64,000 bases of DNA, taken from contig PXBD01000030.1 of NCBI GenBank assembly GCA_003565625.1, positions 1-64,000 on the forward strand, read 5' to 3'. The notes below the pieces were generated by a model. That model was not told the origin of the DNA. It worked only from the letters and a program-made list of their open reading frames with translations, and did no database searches. This document shows, piece by piece, positions 15,975 through 26,459 of this stretch. A program made the position numbers and the translations under genes. Source of the DNA: Gammaproteobacteria bacterium. GTDB lineage: Bacteria; Pseudomonadota; Gammaproteobacteria; Xanthomonadales; Wenzhouxiangellaceae. Position 1 is the first letter of the stretch. Each line of letters opens with the position of its first letter.

Positions 15975-16415
15975 TCAGCAAGCCGAGCAGTCTGCCACCG
16001 GCAGGCCGGAACGGATCCAGCCGGGGCCAGATGGATTCCCCAGCATGCCGTCAGGCACATGGTAGACGCGGGTAAACCCCCACTGTTGCAGAGCGGGCAC
16101 AACCTGGCTGGTGCGGTTCCCGGTGCGGCAGATCAGGACAAGCGGCGCATCGGTATCGCCCTCGACCGCTTCCAGCAGGTCACGCAGGAAGCCTTGGCCT
16201 CCCTCGGGATGGCCCATGCTGACCAGCACCGCGCCGTCGGCCACGCCGGTCTCGCGCCACTCCTCGGGCTGGCGGATATCGACCAGCACGATGTCTCCAC
16301 TTTCCTGCAGCGCCCGGGCATCGGCCGGCGACAGACTGGGTAGACCGAACTGAGCGCTTGCAGGCAGCACCCAAAGCAGCGCGAACAGGGACAGAAGATG
16401 TCGTTTCATGGTCAT
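15975..16415 (-). CDS. Exported single-domain rhodanese
   Basis: 146 residues: a signal peptide (MTMKRHLLSLFALLWVLPASA-QF) followed by a single rhodanese domain. Visible elements are LVDIRQPEEWRETGVADGAVLV and the active-site loop LICRTGNRTS with the persulfide-forming Cys. Rhodaneses transfer sulfane sulfur to thiophilic acceptors; the export signal places this one in the periplasm. It is transcribed divergently from the metYX leader, and a small membrane protein gene follows 10 nt downstream. Either Met1 or Met3 could be the start. Confidence 0.85.
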   Translation of the reverse strand: MTMKRHLLSLFALLWVLPASAQFGLPSLSPADARALQESGDIVLVDIRQPEEWRETGVADGAVLVSMGHPEGGQGFLRDLLEAVEGDTDAPLVLICRTGNRTSQVVPALQQWGFTRVYHVPDGMLGNPSGPGWIRSGLPVADCSAC

Positions 16416-16473
16416 GATTCAGCCGAAGCAATGCTTTCCAGCATGGTAGCAAACCCTGATGGGGAAAAAATGT

Positions 16474-16505
16474 ACTTGACAAATCCAGTCAAGTGCCGCG
16501 ACACT
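16474..16505 (+). promoter_or_regulatory. Candidate metYX promoter with overlapping palindrome
   Basis: A perfect -35 hexamer TTGACA (16476-16481) is embedded in a perfect 7-bp inverted repeat ACTTGAC (16474-16480) - 7 nt - GTCAAGT (16488-16494). A weak -10 (GACACT, 16500-16505) follows at 18 nt. Transcription would then start around 16511-16514, at or just before the leader-peptide ATG. The palindrome could be an operator for a repressor of methionine genes, but it matches no site I can name. Confidence 0.45.
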
Positions 16506-16513
16506 TCGCTCCC

Positions 16514-16603
16514 ATGAGTTTCGTATTCCTCCACAACTGCATGTGCACCATGTGTATGCCGAGCCTTCAGCTGCGGCGTCCAGTTGGTGCGTGTTTCCGT
16601 TGA
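16514..16603 (+). CDS. Met/Cys-rich leader peptide of the metYX operon
   Basis: A 29-codon open frame ending in tandem stops (TGATGA at 16601-16606). Codons 8-15 read NCMCTMCM, i.e. three Cys and three Met in seven consecutive codons; a fourth Cys occurs at codon 27. It lies between a promoter-like TTGACA and an intrinsic terminator, 146 nt upstream of metY. Met and Cys are the product and an S-donor of the pathway encoded downstream, the classic layout of a ribosome-mediated attenuator. No Shine-Dalgarno sequence precedes the ATG, so the message may be leaderless. That it is translated is inferred from composition and position. Confidence 0.7.
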   Translation: MSFVFLHNCMCTMCMPSLQLRRPVGACFR

Positions 16604-16637
16604 TGAACTGAACCGAAACGCCAGACCGAACCAGACG

Positions 16638-16648
<11 letters not shown>
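16570..16648 (+). promoter_or_regulatory. Candidate antiterminator pairing in the metYX leader
   Basis: GCTGCGG at 16570-16576, just downstream of the Met/Cys codons, is perfectly complementary to CCGCAGC at 16642-16648, which overlaps the 5' arm of the terminator. Pairing would preclude terminator formation. A competing hairpin, GTGTTTC (16591-16597) with GAAACGC (16615-16621, one G-U), lies between them. This is the minimum needed for a two-state attenuator; only hand pairing was done. Confidence 0.45.
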
Positions 16649-19074
<2,426 letters not shown>

Positions 19075-19078
<4 letters not shown>

Positions 19079-19497
19079 CCGTATTCGGCCAATTCCTCGC
19101 TGACCCGTTCGGGTCGGGCATGATCGCGCAGCCAGGCGGCCAGGGCCTGCTCGGTCAGTTCGCCGGCGGCCAGGGCAAGGAACACCTGGTAGAGATCTGC
19201 ATCGTCAGCCACCAGCACGTAGCCATTGAGTTCCAGAAACAGTTCGCACAGCACCGCTGCGGTCCGCTTGTTGCCATCAACAAACGGATGATTGCGCGCC
19301 AGGCCAAACGCATAGGCTGCCGCCAGCGAGGGGAGGTCCACCGCCCCGTCCCCGTAGGCGAATTTCTGCCGCGGACGCGCAATCGCAGATTCGAGCATGC
19401 CCTGATCACGAACCCCACTCGGGCCGCCATGTTCCGACAACTGACGCGCATGAACTTTCTCGACCAGCTCGATCGCTAACCAGACTGGTTCATTCAT
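19075..19497 (-). CDS. doc: Doc-type Fic-domain toxin (death on curing)
   Basis: 140 residues with the Doc subset of the Fic fold: an N-terminal helix with VEKVHARQLSEHGG, then GVRDQGMLESAIARP, and the active-site loop NHPFVDGNKRTA containing the catalytic His. Doc phosphorylates EF-Tu and arrests translation. It follows its antitoxin gene by 3 nt. The loop and the flanking helices are complete, so the toxin is probably active. The gene converges on metX with overlapping stop codons. Confidence 0.9.
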
Positions 19498-19500
19498 GGC

Positions 19501-19728
19501 CTATTCCCCCAGCTTTCTGAGCAGGTTGCGGCGACGTCGCATGATCTTTTCTGCCACATCCATCTGCCGGGCAAACTCGGCGTCAAACGGGCTGAGCGTG
19601 ATGCCGTCTGGCGTCTCATAGACCATCAACTCATCCCCCCGGCTGACCCGAAGCTTCTCCAGCAACTCCTTGGGCAAAATCCCCCCGGTCGAGTTACCAA
19701 TCGCGGTCACTTTCAATTTCCTGCTCAT
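19501..19728 (-). CDS. AbrB/MazE-type antitoxin of Doc
   Basis: 75 residues. The first half is a swapped-hairpin AbrB/SpoVT-like DNA-binding domain (KLKVTAIGNSTGGILPKELLEKL, DELMVYETPDGITL), the second half a basic helix (FARQMDVAEKIMRRRRNLLRKL) that would neutralise the Doc toxin encoded 3 nt downstream. Antitoxins of this class repress their own operon; a palindrome overlapping the -10 box lies upstream at 19752-19775. Confidence 0.87.
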   Translation of the reverse strand: MSRKLKVTAIGNSTGGILPKELLEKLRVSRGDELMVYETPDGITLSPFDAEFARQMDVAEKIMRRRRNLLRKLGE

Positions 19729-19751
19729 CGCGGCACTCCTGGAACGAGAGC

Positions 19752-19784
19752 GGTAATTATAACAAATGTATTACCATGGGGCAA
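19752..19784 (-). promoter_or_regulatory. Promoter and palindromic operator of the AbrB-Doc operon
   Basis: On the minus strand: -35 TTGCCC (19779-19784), 17-nt spacer, perfect -10 TATAAT (19756-19761). An inverted repeat GGTAAT (19752-19757) - 12 nt - ATTACC (19770-19775) brackets the -10 box. This is the expected position for autorepression by the antitoxin or antitoxin-toxin complex. Confidence 0.65.
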
Positions 19785-19806
19785 CGGGCACGTCAGGGCA
19801 ATGCTT

Positions 19807-21042
19807 TTACTCCAGCACCTCGAAGCTCAGCCCGGCATGCTCGACCAGGCGCGGAATGAGCTTCTCGGCCATGGCCGTCGAGGGCGTCCAGAAACCGCCC
19901 GGGGGCATTCCTTCAGGCACGTCGGTGGCCAGGGTGTAGGCGGCCTCGCCCAGCATCTTGGACGTCGAGCCATAGCCGGGGTCGCGATCGCCGGTCACCC
20001 GCACTCGAATCTCGTGGCCATCGTCGTCGCGCCCGACCAGGAGCAGCTTGAACTGCCCGCGCTCGCGTTCTTCCGGGCTTGGCCCCTCGCCCGGCTTGGG
20101 CAATACGCGTTTCTGCATCAGCTTGCGGGTGAGGCCCAGGCTGGCGCCGAGGGCAAACCCACCGAGCGCCAGCGACCAGGTGATCGCCCGGCGGCGGCCC
20201 TGGAAGCCGCGCCCGGTCATCATGGCTTCTTCGTAGCTGAAATCCTCACCCCAGGGCCGGCCCTGCAGGGAATGCGAGCGATGGACGATGCGGGTATTGA
20301 TCGCCGCCATCACGAACGGCGCCAGCCAGGCATTCAGGTCGTCATCGAAGGTCGGGCCCTTGACGTAGGGCTGGCGCGGACCCTTGCGGAATTCTGCCGG
20401 GCAGAGGGCGTAGGGGTTTTTTGCGATGCGCGCGATTTCGGGATCGGCGCGGCTGGACTCGATGATGTTGAGCATGCTGGCCGCCGTGCCACCGCTCATC
20501 TTGCCCTTGAGCGATTGCACCCCTAAGCGCACGCGAGTCATGGGCCTACCGAACAGGCGCTGGGCATGGTGCTGCAGGAACCACACGCCCAGATCGGAGG
20601 GGACGGAGTCAAAACCGCAGCAGTGGACCAGACGGGCGCCGGACTCGATCGCTGCCGCCTCGTGCGCATCGAGCATCTGGCGCATCCACGGCACCTCGCC
20701 GGTCAGATCGCAGTAGTCGGTGCCGCTGGCCGCACAAGCCGCAACCAGTTCCGAGCCGTACAAGGCATAGGGGCCGACGGTCGAGCACACCGCGCGGGTC
20801 TGTGCCACCAGCGCATCAAGCGAGGCTCGATCGTGCGAATCTGCGATCAGCAGCGGCAGTCCGGCGGCGGATTCACCAAGCTCGGTACGCACGCCTTCAA
20901 GCTTGTCCTGGCTGCGCCCGGCCAGAGCCCATTTGAAGTCGCCATCGGCGTCGTGGCGCGAGAGCAGGTATTCGGCCACCAGGCGGCCGGTGAATCCGGT
21001 CGCGCCCAGCAGAACCAGGTCAAATTTCGGCTGATCGCTCAT
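19807..21042 (-). CDS. Saccharopine dehydrogenase-like / trans-acting enoyl reductase family protein
   Basis: 411 residues. The N-terminal Rossmann segment FDLVLLGATGFTGRLVAEYL and STVGPYALYGSELVAACAASGTDYCDLTGE are typical of the saccharopine dehydrogenase-like family that includes mycobacterial trans-acting enoyl reductases; HCCGFDSVPSDLGVWFL is another family block. One hydrophobic stretch (AITWSLALGGFALGASLGL) near residue 290 could touch the membrane. It is probably a NAD(P)-dependent reductase acting on a lipid or polyketide-like substrate rather than a lysine-pathway enzyme. It stands alone between the TA pair and a divergent membrane protein gene. Confidence 0.8.
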   Translation of the reverse strand: MSDQPKFDLVLLGATGFTGRLVAEYLLSRHDADGDFKWALAGRSQDKLEGVRTELGESAAGLPLLIADSHDRASLDALVAQTRAVCSTVGPYALYGSELVAACAASGTDYCDLTGEVPWMRQMLDAHEAAAIESGARLVHCCGFDSVPSDLGVWFLQHHAQRLFGRPMTRVRLGVQSLKGKMSGGTAASMLNIIESSRADPEIARIAKNPYALCPAEFRKGPRQPYVKGPTFDDDLNAWLAPFVMAAINTRIVHRSHSLQGRPWGEDFSYEEAMMTGRGFQGRRRAITWSLALGGFALGASLGLTRKLMQKRVLPKPGEGPSPEERERGQFKLLLVGRDDDGHEIRVRVTGDRDPGYGSTSKMLGEAAYTLATDVPEGMPPGGFWTPSTAMAEKLIPRLVEHAGLSFEVLE

Positions 21043-21209
21043 CTACTTCAGTCCTTGGCAAGTGCAGAGGTTCACAAGCTTAACCGCTGCGGATTGCTTC
21101 AGGGATCATCCGCAGCCGCGAATCCGGATCATTCAGCCCGGACGTCGCTGATCTCGATAAGGGGGTATGCTTTTGGTACAGGCGCCAACAGGCGCATGCG
21201 GAGTCGGTG

Positions 21210-21600
21210 ATGGCGAGCAGATACTTGAAGATGGCGCTGGCGATCCTGCTGGCCTGGCTACCCGCGCTGTTTTGGCTGGTATTTGCGGCCACGGGCATGG
21301 TCTTCGGAATCGGTGGACTGATGTTGATCGCCTTGGGGCTTGGCGGCATTGTCGGCTTCATCGGCTTGACCATTGTCTGCTGGACCAAAAAAGCACTCAC
21401 TCCCCTCCTCACCAGTTTTCTGGCCTGCGGCGTGGTGTCGCTGTCAGTGATGTCGGGGTTTTGTGATGCTGGGCGGCAATTGGAATCTCACCGATCCGGA
21501 AACCTTGCTCAAGACAACTTACTTTGTGATCTGCCCCCTCGGCTATGGGGTCTACAGGATCTTGTCCTACTTCAGGAGACCAGCGGCGGTTCGCTCGTAA
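21210..21600 (+). pseudogene. Small membrane protein with an apparent +1 frameshift
   Basis: From the ATG at 21210 the frame encodes three hydrophobic segments (LAILLAWLPALFWLVFAA; GIGGLMLIALGLGGIVGFIGL; LTSFLACGVVSLSVMSGF). At the GGGGTTTT run (21455-21462) the frame turns into a non-membrane-like tail that would run to 21671. Skipping one base there gives instead FVMLGGNWNLTDPETLLKTT, YFVICPLGYGVYRILSYF and a stop at 21598-21600, i.e. a fourth membrane segment and a basic tail. The second reading is far more protein-like, so a one-base insertion, a sequencing error or programmed shift is likely. No family is recognised. Confidence 0.55.
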
Positions 21601-21685
21601 ATCGGGGCGAATTCAGAGGCTCGAACTCCTTCGGCAAGACCCGGGGCACCGGGCCCGTCCTGCTAGACTGATCAGGTCAGAAAAC

Positions 21686-22744
21686 TTGGAGCAGCAGCTC
21701 TTGCGGACTCTCACCCTCACCCGCCCGGACGATTGGCATCTGCACCTGCGCGACGGCGCCATGCTGGCCAGCGTGCTCCCCGACACCGCGCGCCAGTTTG
21801 GGCGCGCGATCATCATGCCCAACTTGAAGCCCCCGGTCGCGACCGTGGACCTGGCCCTGGCCTACCGCCAGCGGGTTCTGGCCGTGCTGCCCGAAGGTAT
21901 GAAATTTCAGCCACTGATGACGCTGTATTTGACCGAGCAGACCACGCCGGACGACATTCATCGCGCGGCTGACTGCCCACATGTTCATGCGGTCAAGTAT
22001 TACCCGGCCGGCGCGACGACCAACGCTGCCAGCGGGGTGCGCGATCTTGACCGCGTGTGGCCGGTGCTGGAGGCCATGCAGGATGTGCGCCTGCCGCTGC
22101 TGATGCACGGCGAGGTCACCGACTCCGAGATTGACGTGTTCGACCGCGAGGCGGTGTTCATCGAGCGTCACTTGAGCCGCCTGGTCAAGGCCTTCCCTGA
22201 ACTGCCCATGGTGCTCGAACACATCACCACGAAGGATTCGGCCGATTTCGTTCGCGAAGGCCCGGCCAATCTGGCCGCCACCGTCACCGCCCACCACCTG
22301 CTGCTCAACCGCAACGCGATGTTCGAGGGGGGCCTGCGTCCGCACCACTACTGCCTGCCGCTGATCAAGCGCGAGCGGCACCGCAAGGCCCTGGTCGAAG
22401 TCGCCACCAGCGGCAACCCGAAATTCTTTCTCGGTACCGATTCCGCCCCGCATCCCAAGGGCGCCAAGGAATCTGACTGCGGTTGTGCCGGGATTTACAG
22501 CGCCCGCAACGCCGTGGCCTTTTATGCCGAAATCTTCGAAGACGCCGGCGCGCTGGAACACCTGGAAGGCTTTGCCAGTCACCACGGTCCGGATTTCTAC
22601 GGTTTGCCGAGAAACACCGATCAGATCACGCTGGTGCGCGAGGCCAACAACATCCCGGAGCAGGTTGATTTTGGCGGTGACGCCGGAATCCCTCTGCGCG
22701 CAGGCGCAAGTGTGCGCTGGCGCGTGTCCAGCGATTGCCGATGA
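21686..22744 (+). CDS. pyrC: Dihydroorotase (class II)
   Basis: About 352 residues and closely follows E. coli PyrC. Metal ligands: RPDDWHLHLRDG (HxH), the carboxylated Lys in AVKYYPAG, His in LLMHGEVTD and VLEHITTKD, and the Asp in FLGTDSAPHPK. It cyclises N-carbamoyl-aspartate to dihydroorotate in pyrimidine synthesis. No ATG is available near the conserved start; the TTG at 21686 (alternatively 21701) is the likely initiation codon. The gene stands alone, downstream of the frameshifted membrane-protein gene. Confidence 0.93.
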   Translation: MEQQLLRTLTLTRPDDWHLHLRDGAMLASVLPDTARQFGRAIIMPNLKPPVATVDLALAYRQRVLAVLPEGMKFQPLMTLYLTEQTTPDDIHRAADCPHVHAVKYYPAGATTNAASGVRDLDRVWPVLEAMQDVRLPLLMHGEVTDSEIDVFDREAVFIERHLSRLVKAFPELPMVLEHITTKDSADFVREGPANLAATVTAHHLLLNRNAMFEGGLRPHHYCLPLIKRERHRKALVEVATSGNPKFFLGTDSAPHPKGAKESDCGCAGIYSARNAVAFYAEIFEDAGALEHLEGFASHHGPDFYGLPRNTDQITLVREANNIPEQVDFGGDAGIPLRAGASVRWRVSSDCR

Positions 22745-22763
22745 ACTGCCCCTCCCGGGAACC

Positions 22764-24542
22764 TCAGGCCTTGACGTAGCTTCCGGGCGCAGCCTCGATC
22801 ACCGGCAAATCGCCATCACCCGGCTGGCGGGCCGGGATGCGCTTGCCGGATCTGGCTTTCAGCCAGTTGTCCCAGTGGGGCCACCACGAACCCTGGTGCT
22901 GCTCGGCACCGGCGATCCAGTCTTCCGGGTCGGGCGGCAGGGCATCGTTGGTCCAGTAGCCGTACTTTTTCGCCGCGGGCGGATTGATGACACCGGCGAT
23001 GTGGCCTGAGCCGGCCAGCATGAAGGTGGTATCGCCGCTGACCAGTTGGGTGGTCTTGTACACGGATTGGTACGGGGCGATATGGTCTTCGCGGCTGGAC
23101 TGGATATAGACCGGCAGGTCGATGGTGCGCAAATCGATCGGCACACCGTCCATGGTGATGCCACCGCGCTCGACCAGGCGGTTTTCGAGGTACATCTTGC
23201 GCAGGTAATACAGGTGCATGGTCTCCGGAAGGCGGGTGTAGTCGGAGTTCCAGTACAGCAAATCGAAGCTGGCCGGCTTTTTGCCGAGCAGGTAGTTGTT
23301 GACCACGAAACTCCAGACCAGGTCGCTGGCACGCAGCATGTTGAAGGTCATCGCCATGCTTTCGCCGTCGAGATAGCCCTGGGACTTGATCTTCTTTTCC
23401 AGGCCCTTGAGCTGATGGTCATCGATGAACACCTGCAGCTCTCCGGCTTCGGAGAAATCGGTCTGGGCAGTAAAGAAAGTGGCCGAGTGGATGCGGTCGT
23501 CGCCGCGCGCTTTCATCAGCGCGAGCGTGGCTGCCAGCAAGGTGCCGCCGATGCAGTAGCCAATGGTGTTGACTTCACGCTGACCCGTGGCCTTTTCGAT
23601 GGCATCCAGGGCCTCGAAGATGCCGTCGTGGGCGTAGTCCTCGAAGCGCTTGTAGCGCAGTTTCTCGTCCGGGTTGACCCAGGAAATGACAAACACCGTG
23701 TAGCCCCGGTCGACGGCGTACTTGATGAACGAGTTCTTCGGCTGCAGATCGAGAATGTAGAACTTGTTGATCCACGGCGGAATAATCAGCAGCGGCTTGG
23801 TATAGGCCGTCTTGGTTGTCGGCGTGTACTGGATGAGCTGCATCATTTCGTTCTGGTAGACCACCGAACCGGGCGTGGTGGCAATGTTCTTGCCAACTTC
23901 GAACGCTTCGTAGTCGGTCATGGAAATCAACAGCTGGCCGTCACCGCGCTGCACGTCCTCGAGCAACTGCCGGAACCCTCGAAGTAGGTTCAGGCCCTTT
24001 TCCTGGCGCGTGGTTTCGAGGATTTCCGGGTTGGTCAGGATGAAATTGCTCGGGGACAGCGCCTCGGCAAACTGGCGCGTGTAGAAGTGGATGCGTTGAC
24101 GGTCTTCCGTGCTCACCCCCTGCATCTGGGCTACGTTATCGAGCATCCAGTCCGCAGTCAGCAGATAAGCCTGTTTGAGCAGGTCAAAGATCAGCTTCTC
24201 GTCCCAGTGCTCCGAACGGAACCGGCGGTCGGCCCGGGCGGGCACTGCAGCCGGTGCCGACTCGCGCCCGATGGCGCGAAAACCCAGGTATTTCAGCAAC
24301 CCCATGTAGCGCCGGGTCAGACTCCACTGCGCGGCCACGACCCGTGACGGATTCCGAAGTGTACTCATGGTCGCCTGGAGCAGCGGGCGCTTGAGATTGA
24401 GCGGGTCAACGTTTGGCAGTTCCAGGCGACGGGCCTGCCGAATCATGAGATCTGCCGACAGCCGGGCGATGCGATTCATTTCGGTACTGAGATGGACCAG
24501 CTGTTCGCGCGTGGCCATTGCTTGGTGTTCGGTCATTTTCAA
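22764..24542 (-). CDS. phaC: Class I poly(3-hydroxyalkanoate) synthase
   Basis: 592 residues. The N-terminal PhaC domain (PSNFILTNPEILETT, GLNLLRGFRQLLED) is followed by an alpha/beta-hydrolase core: LLIIPPWINKFYILDL, the lipase-box-like GYCIGG with the nucleophile Cys at residue 330, the Asp in SSREDHIAPY and His in AGSGHIAGVINPP. Size and motifs indicate class I (PhaC alone), which polymerises short-chain 3-hydroxyacyl-CoA on granules. It is last in a minus-strand cluster with an SDR reductase, PhaR, phasin and PhaB; the SDR gene lies 53 nt upstream. Confidence 0.95.
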   Translation of the reverse strand: MKMTEHQAMATREQLVHLSTEMNRIARLSADLMIRQARRLELPNVDPLNLKRPLLQATMSTLRNPSRVVAAQWSLTRRYMGLLKYLGFRAIGRESAPAAVPARADRRFRSEHWDEKLIFDLLKQAYLLTADWMLDNVAQMQGVSTEDRQRIHFYTRQFAEALSPSNFILTNPEILETTRQEKGLNLLRGFRQLLEDVQRGDGQLLISMTDYEAFEVGKNIATTPGSVVYQNEMMQLIQYTPTTKTAYTKPLLIIPPWINKFYILDLQPKNSFIKYAVDRGYTVFVISWVNPDEKLRYKRFEDYAHDGIFEALDAIEKATGQREVNTIGYCIGGTLLAATLALMKARGDDRIHSATFFTAQTDFSEAGELQVFIDDHQLKGLEKKIKSQGYLDGESMAMTFNMLRASDLVWSFVVNNYLLGKKPASFDLLYWNSDYTRLPETMHLYYLRKMYLENRLVERGGITMDGVPIDLRTIDLPVYIQSSREDHIAPYQSVYKTTQLVSGDTTFMLAGSGHIAGVINPPAAKKYGYWTNDALPPDPEDWIAGAEQHQGSWWPHWDNWLKARSGKRIPARQPGDGDLPVIEAAPGSYVKA

Positions 24543-24595
24543 TCCTTGCGTTTCTGGGTCGATCTGTATGAATCGCGCCGCTGGGGCGAGCGGGG

Positions 24596-25351
24596 TTACA
24601 GCCGCAAACCGCCGTCGACGGCGAAATCCCGCCCGTTGATGTAATCGTTGCCGATGATGAATTGCACTGCTGCGGCGATTTCGTCGGGCTTGGCCAATCG
24701 CTTGAGGGGAATGCCCGCAGAAATTTTATTAAGGGCACTCTCCGGCATGGCGGACACCATTTCAGTGGCGGTAAAGCCGGGCGAAATCGAGGCCGTGCGA
24801 ATACCGTAGCGGGCCAACTCCTTGGCCCAGGTCACGGTCATGGCCGCATTCCCGGCCTTGGAGGCCGTGTAGTTGGTCTGGCCGAAATTGCCGCCCTTGG
24901 AAATACTCGAGATATTGATGATCACGCCGCCCTTGCCGGCCCGAATCATCTGTTCTGCCGCCGCCCGACCGCACAGAAACACGCCGGTCAGGTTGACGTC
25001 GATTACCTGCTGCCACTGCTCCAGGCTCATGCGTTCCTGGATTTCACCGTCTCTGGCCTTGACCAGGAGTCCGTCGCGGGTGATGCCGGCATTATTGATC
25101 AGCACATCGATCGGGCCAAGGCGCGCCTCGATTTCGGCAAATGCAGCCTCGACCTGCTGCTCATCGGCAACGCTGGCGACGACGGCATGGTGACCGCTGC
25201 CGGGCAGGGACTCGGCGGTTTCGAACAACAGATCGGATTGCAGATCGATCAGAGCAATGCGAGCGCCTTCTTCGGCCAATTGGCGCGCCATGGCGGCGCC
25301 CAGACCGCGCGCGGCACCGGTTATGGCGACGATGGTATCGTCAAGCTTCAT
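24596..25351 (-). CDS. SDR-family 3-oxoacyl reductase (FabG-like) in the PHA cluster
   Basis: 251 residues of a classical short-chain dehydrogenase: NADP-binding AITGAARGLGAAMARQL, NNAGITRDG, catalytic Ser in INISSISKGG, YTASK (Tyr and Lys) and ISPGFTATEM. A FabG-like reductase of 3-oxoacyl substrates is the likely function; it sits between phaR and phaC, so it probably feeds 3-hydroxyacyl-CoA to the polymer. It differs from the phaB product upstream in its insertion KARDGEIQERM after the NNAG motif and by GGLRL at the C terminus. Acyl-chain preference cannot be read from sequence. Confidence 0.85.
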   Translation of the reverse strand: MKLDDTIVAITGAARGLGAAMARQLAEEGARIALIDLQSDLLFETAESLPGSGHHAVVASVADEQQVEAAFAEIEARLGPIDVLINNAGITRDGLLVKARDGEIQERMSLEQWQQVIDVNLTGVFLCGRAAAEQMIRAGKGGVIINISSISKGGNFGQTNYTASKAGNAAMTVTWAKELARYGIRTASISPGFTATEMVSAMPESALNKISAGIPLKRLAKPDEIAAAVQFIIGNDYINGRDFAVDGGLRL

Positions 25352-25402
25352 GAATGGGGATTCCTTGTGTACTGGATCGGGGTGGCGAAAAGCGTCGGCA
25401 AA

Positions 25403-25936
25403 TCACCTGCCAGGATGGTCGTTATTGTCGGCGTTGGCGTCATCATCATCAATCGTATCGGCCACCGAATCCTCGCGCAGGCGAGGGGTCAAGGCGGCAC
25501 TCCAGACCTCGAAAATCTTTTTCTGGAACTGGCGAAAAGGGGCCAGAGGCGAAACGTTGCCCAGATCCTCCAGCCCCGACGACTTTAGCGTGGAAGACCA
25601 CGCGCGTTCGACCGAGTCCTGCTGCGACTCCAGATGCGTCATGACTTTTTCAAGGTAGCCTCGGGTCAGATCGCGCATGGGGTTGGAGTTGACCCGGATC
25701 ATCGATTCGAGAAACTCATTGCTGAGCACGGGCCGTCCGAGCAGTTCCTGGTCGGCCACGATCTGCAGCAGCACCGAGCGGGTAACATCGCGCCCGGTTT
25801 TGGCTTCGACGACTTCGATATGATGCCCCGCGCCAATCAGATCACGGACATCCTGCAGGGTGATGCTTTGGCTTGAACCGGTGTCGTAGAGCCGCCGGTT
25901 GGCGTATTTCTTGATGGTGCGTACTTCGCCGGTCAT
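25403..25936 (-). CDS. phaR: PHA synthesis repressor PhaR
   Basis: 177 residues. The N terminus RTIKKYANRRLYDTGSSQSI is the diagnostic PhaR/PHB-accumulation DNA-binding domain; the following HIEVVEAKTGRDVTRSVLLQIVAD and the SMIRVNSNPMRDLTRGYLE regions also match. PhaR represses phasin and PHA genes and is titrated away when it binds nascent granules. The C-terminal tail is Asp/Asn-rich. Candidate binding sites are the repeated TGTGCAGYGCAACAAA motifs upstream of the phasin and phaB. Confidence 0.93.
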   Translation of the reverse strand: MTGEVRTIKKYANRRLYDTGSSQSITLQDVRDLIGAGHHIEVVEAKTGRDVTRSVLLQIVADQELLGRPVLSNEFLESMIRVNSNPMRDLTRGYLEKVMTHLESQQDSVERAWSSTLKSSGLEDLGNVSPLAPFRQFQKKIFEVWSAALTPRLREDSVADTIDDDDANADNNDHPGR

Positions 25937-25994
25937 GCTGTTTCCGGTTCACTCAATATAAGGGTCATTGTAACGCCTGGTTAGCAGGCGCACA

Positions 25995-26028
25995 AAAGTT
26001 CGGCAAGCGCAGGCGCCTGCCGAACTTT
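25995..26028 (-). terminator. Intrinsic terminator after the phasin gene
   Basis: A perfect 11-bp stem, AAAGTTCGGCA / TGCCGAACTTT, read on the minus strand just past the phasin stop, whose 3' arm extends into a short T run (TTTTG). It should end the phasin transcript before phaR, letting phasin be expressed at a level of its own. Confidence 0.8.
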
Positions 26029-26039
26029 CGGCAACAAAA

Positions 26040-26408
26040 TCAGGACTTGGCGCCCGCCTTGGGCTTGGGCTTGCTGGCCGTCTCGCCCATGCCGAACATG
26101 CTGGAGAAGTCCATGCTTTTGGCAAACTCCTGGCCCAACTCGGTGAGTTGCTCACGCGATTCGGTACCGATTGCGGCCAGTGCTTCCATATGAGCGCTCA
26201 GATGCTCGGCGTACTCCTTGAAGGCGGCCGACTGGCGCGCGATCAGGTCGCTGGGGTTGCTCACATCGCTCAGACCAGACAGACGGTCCTTGTTGAGCTC
26301 AAGCAGCTTTTCGATGGACTCGAGGTTGGTGCGCGCGGACTTGTCGATGGCTTCCATCAGGATGTCCTGCGCTTTCTTCATTTCGGTAAATGCGGTCGGG
26401 GTATTCAT
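26040..26408 (-). CDS. Phasin (PHA granule-associated protein)
   Basis: 122 residues, almost wholly helical: TEMKKAQDILMEAIDKSART, NLESIEKLLELNKDRLSGL, then EYAEHLSAHMEALAAIG. This is the phasin-2 pattern of amphipathic helices that coat PHA granules; the C-terminal tail is Lys/Ala-rich (KPKPKAGAK). It is flanked by a strong terminator downstream and by two copies of a shared motif upstream, consistent with PhaR-controlled expression. The family call rests on the helix pattern, the NLESIEKLLELN block and context. Confidence 0.88.
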   Translation of the reverse strand: MNTPTAFTEMKKAQDILMEAIDKSARTNLESIEKLLELNKDRLSGLSDVSNPSDLIARQSAAFKEYAEHLSAHMEALAAIGTESREQLTELGQEFAKSMDFSSMFGMGETASKPKPKAGAKS

Positions 26409-26459
26409 GGGTCTTTCCTCACTATTCTAAGGTTTGCTGAAACAGGAACACGCACGGTC

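Noticed and set aside
24596-25351. Calling the SDR gene a second phaB
   Set aside because: It lacks the C-terminal GGQHMY of PhbB enzymes and has an extra segment after NNAG, so the general 3-oxoacyl reductase call is safer.
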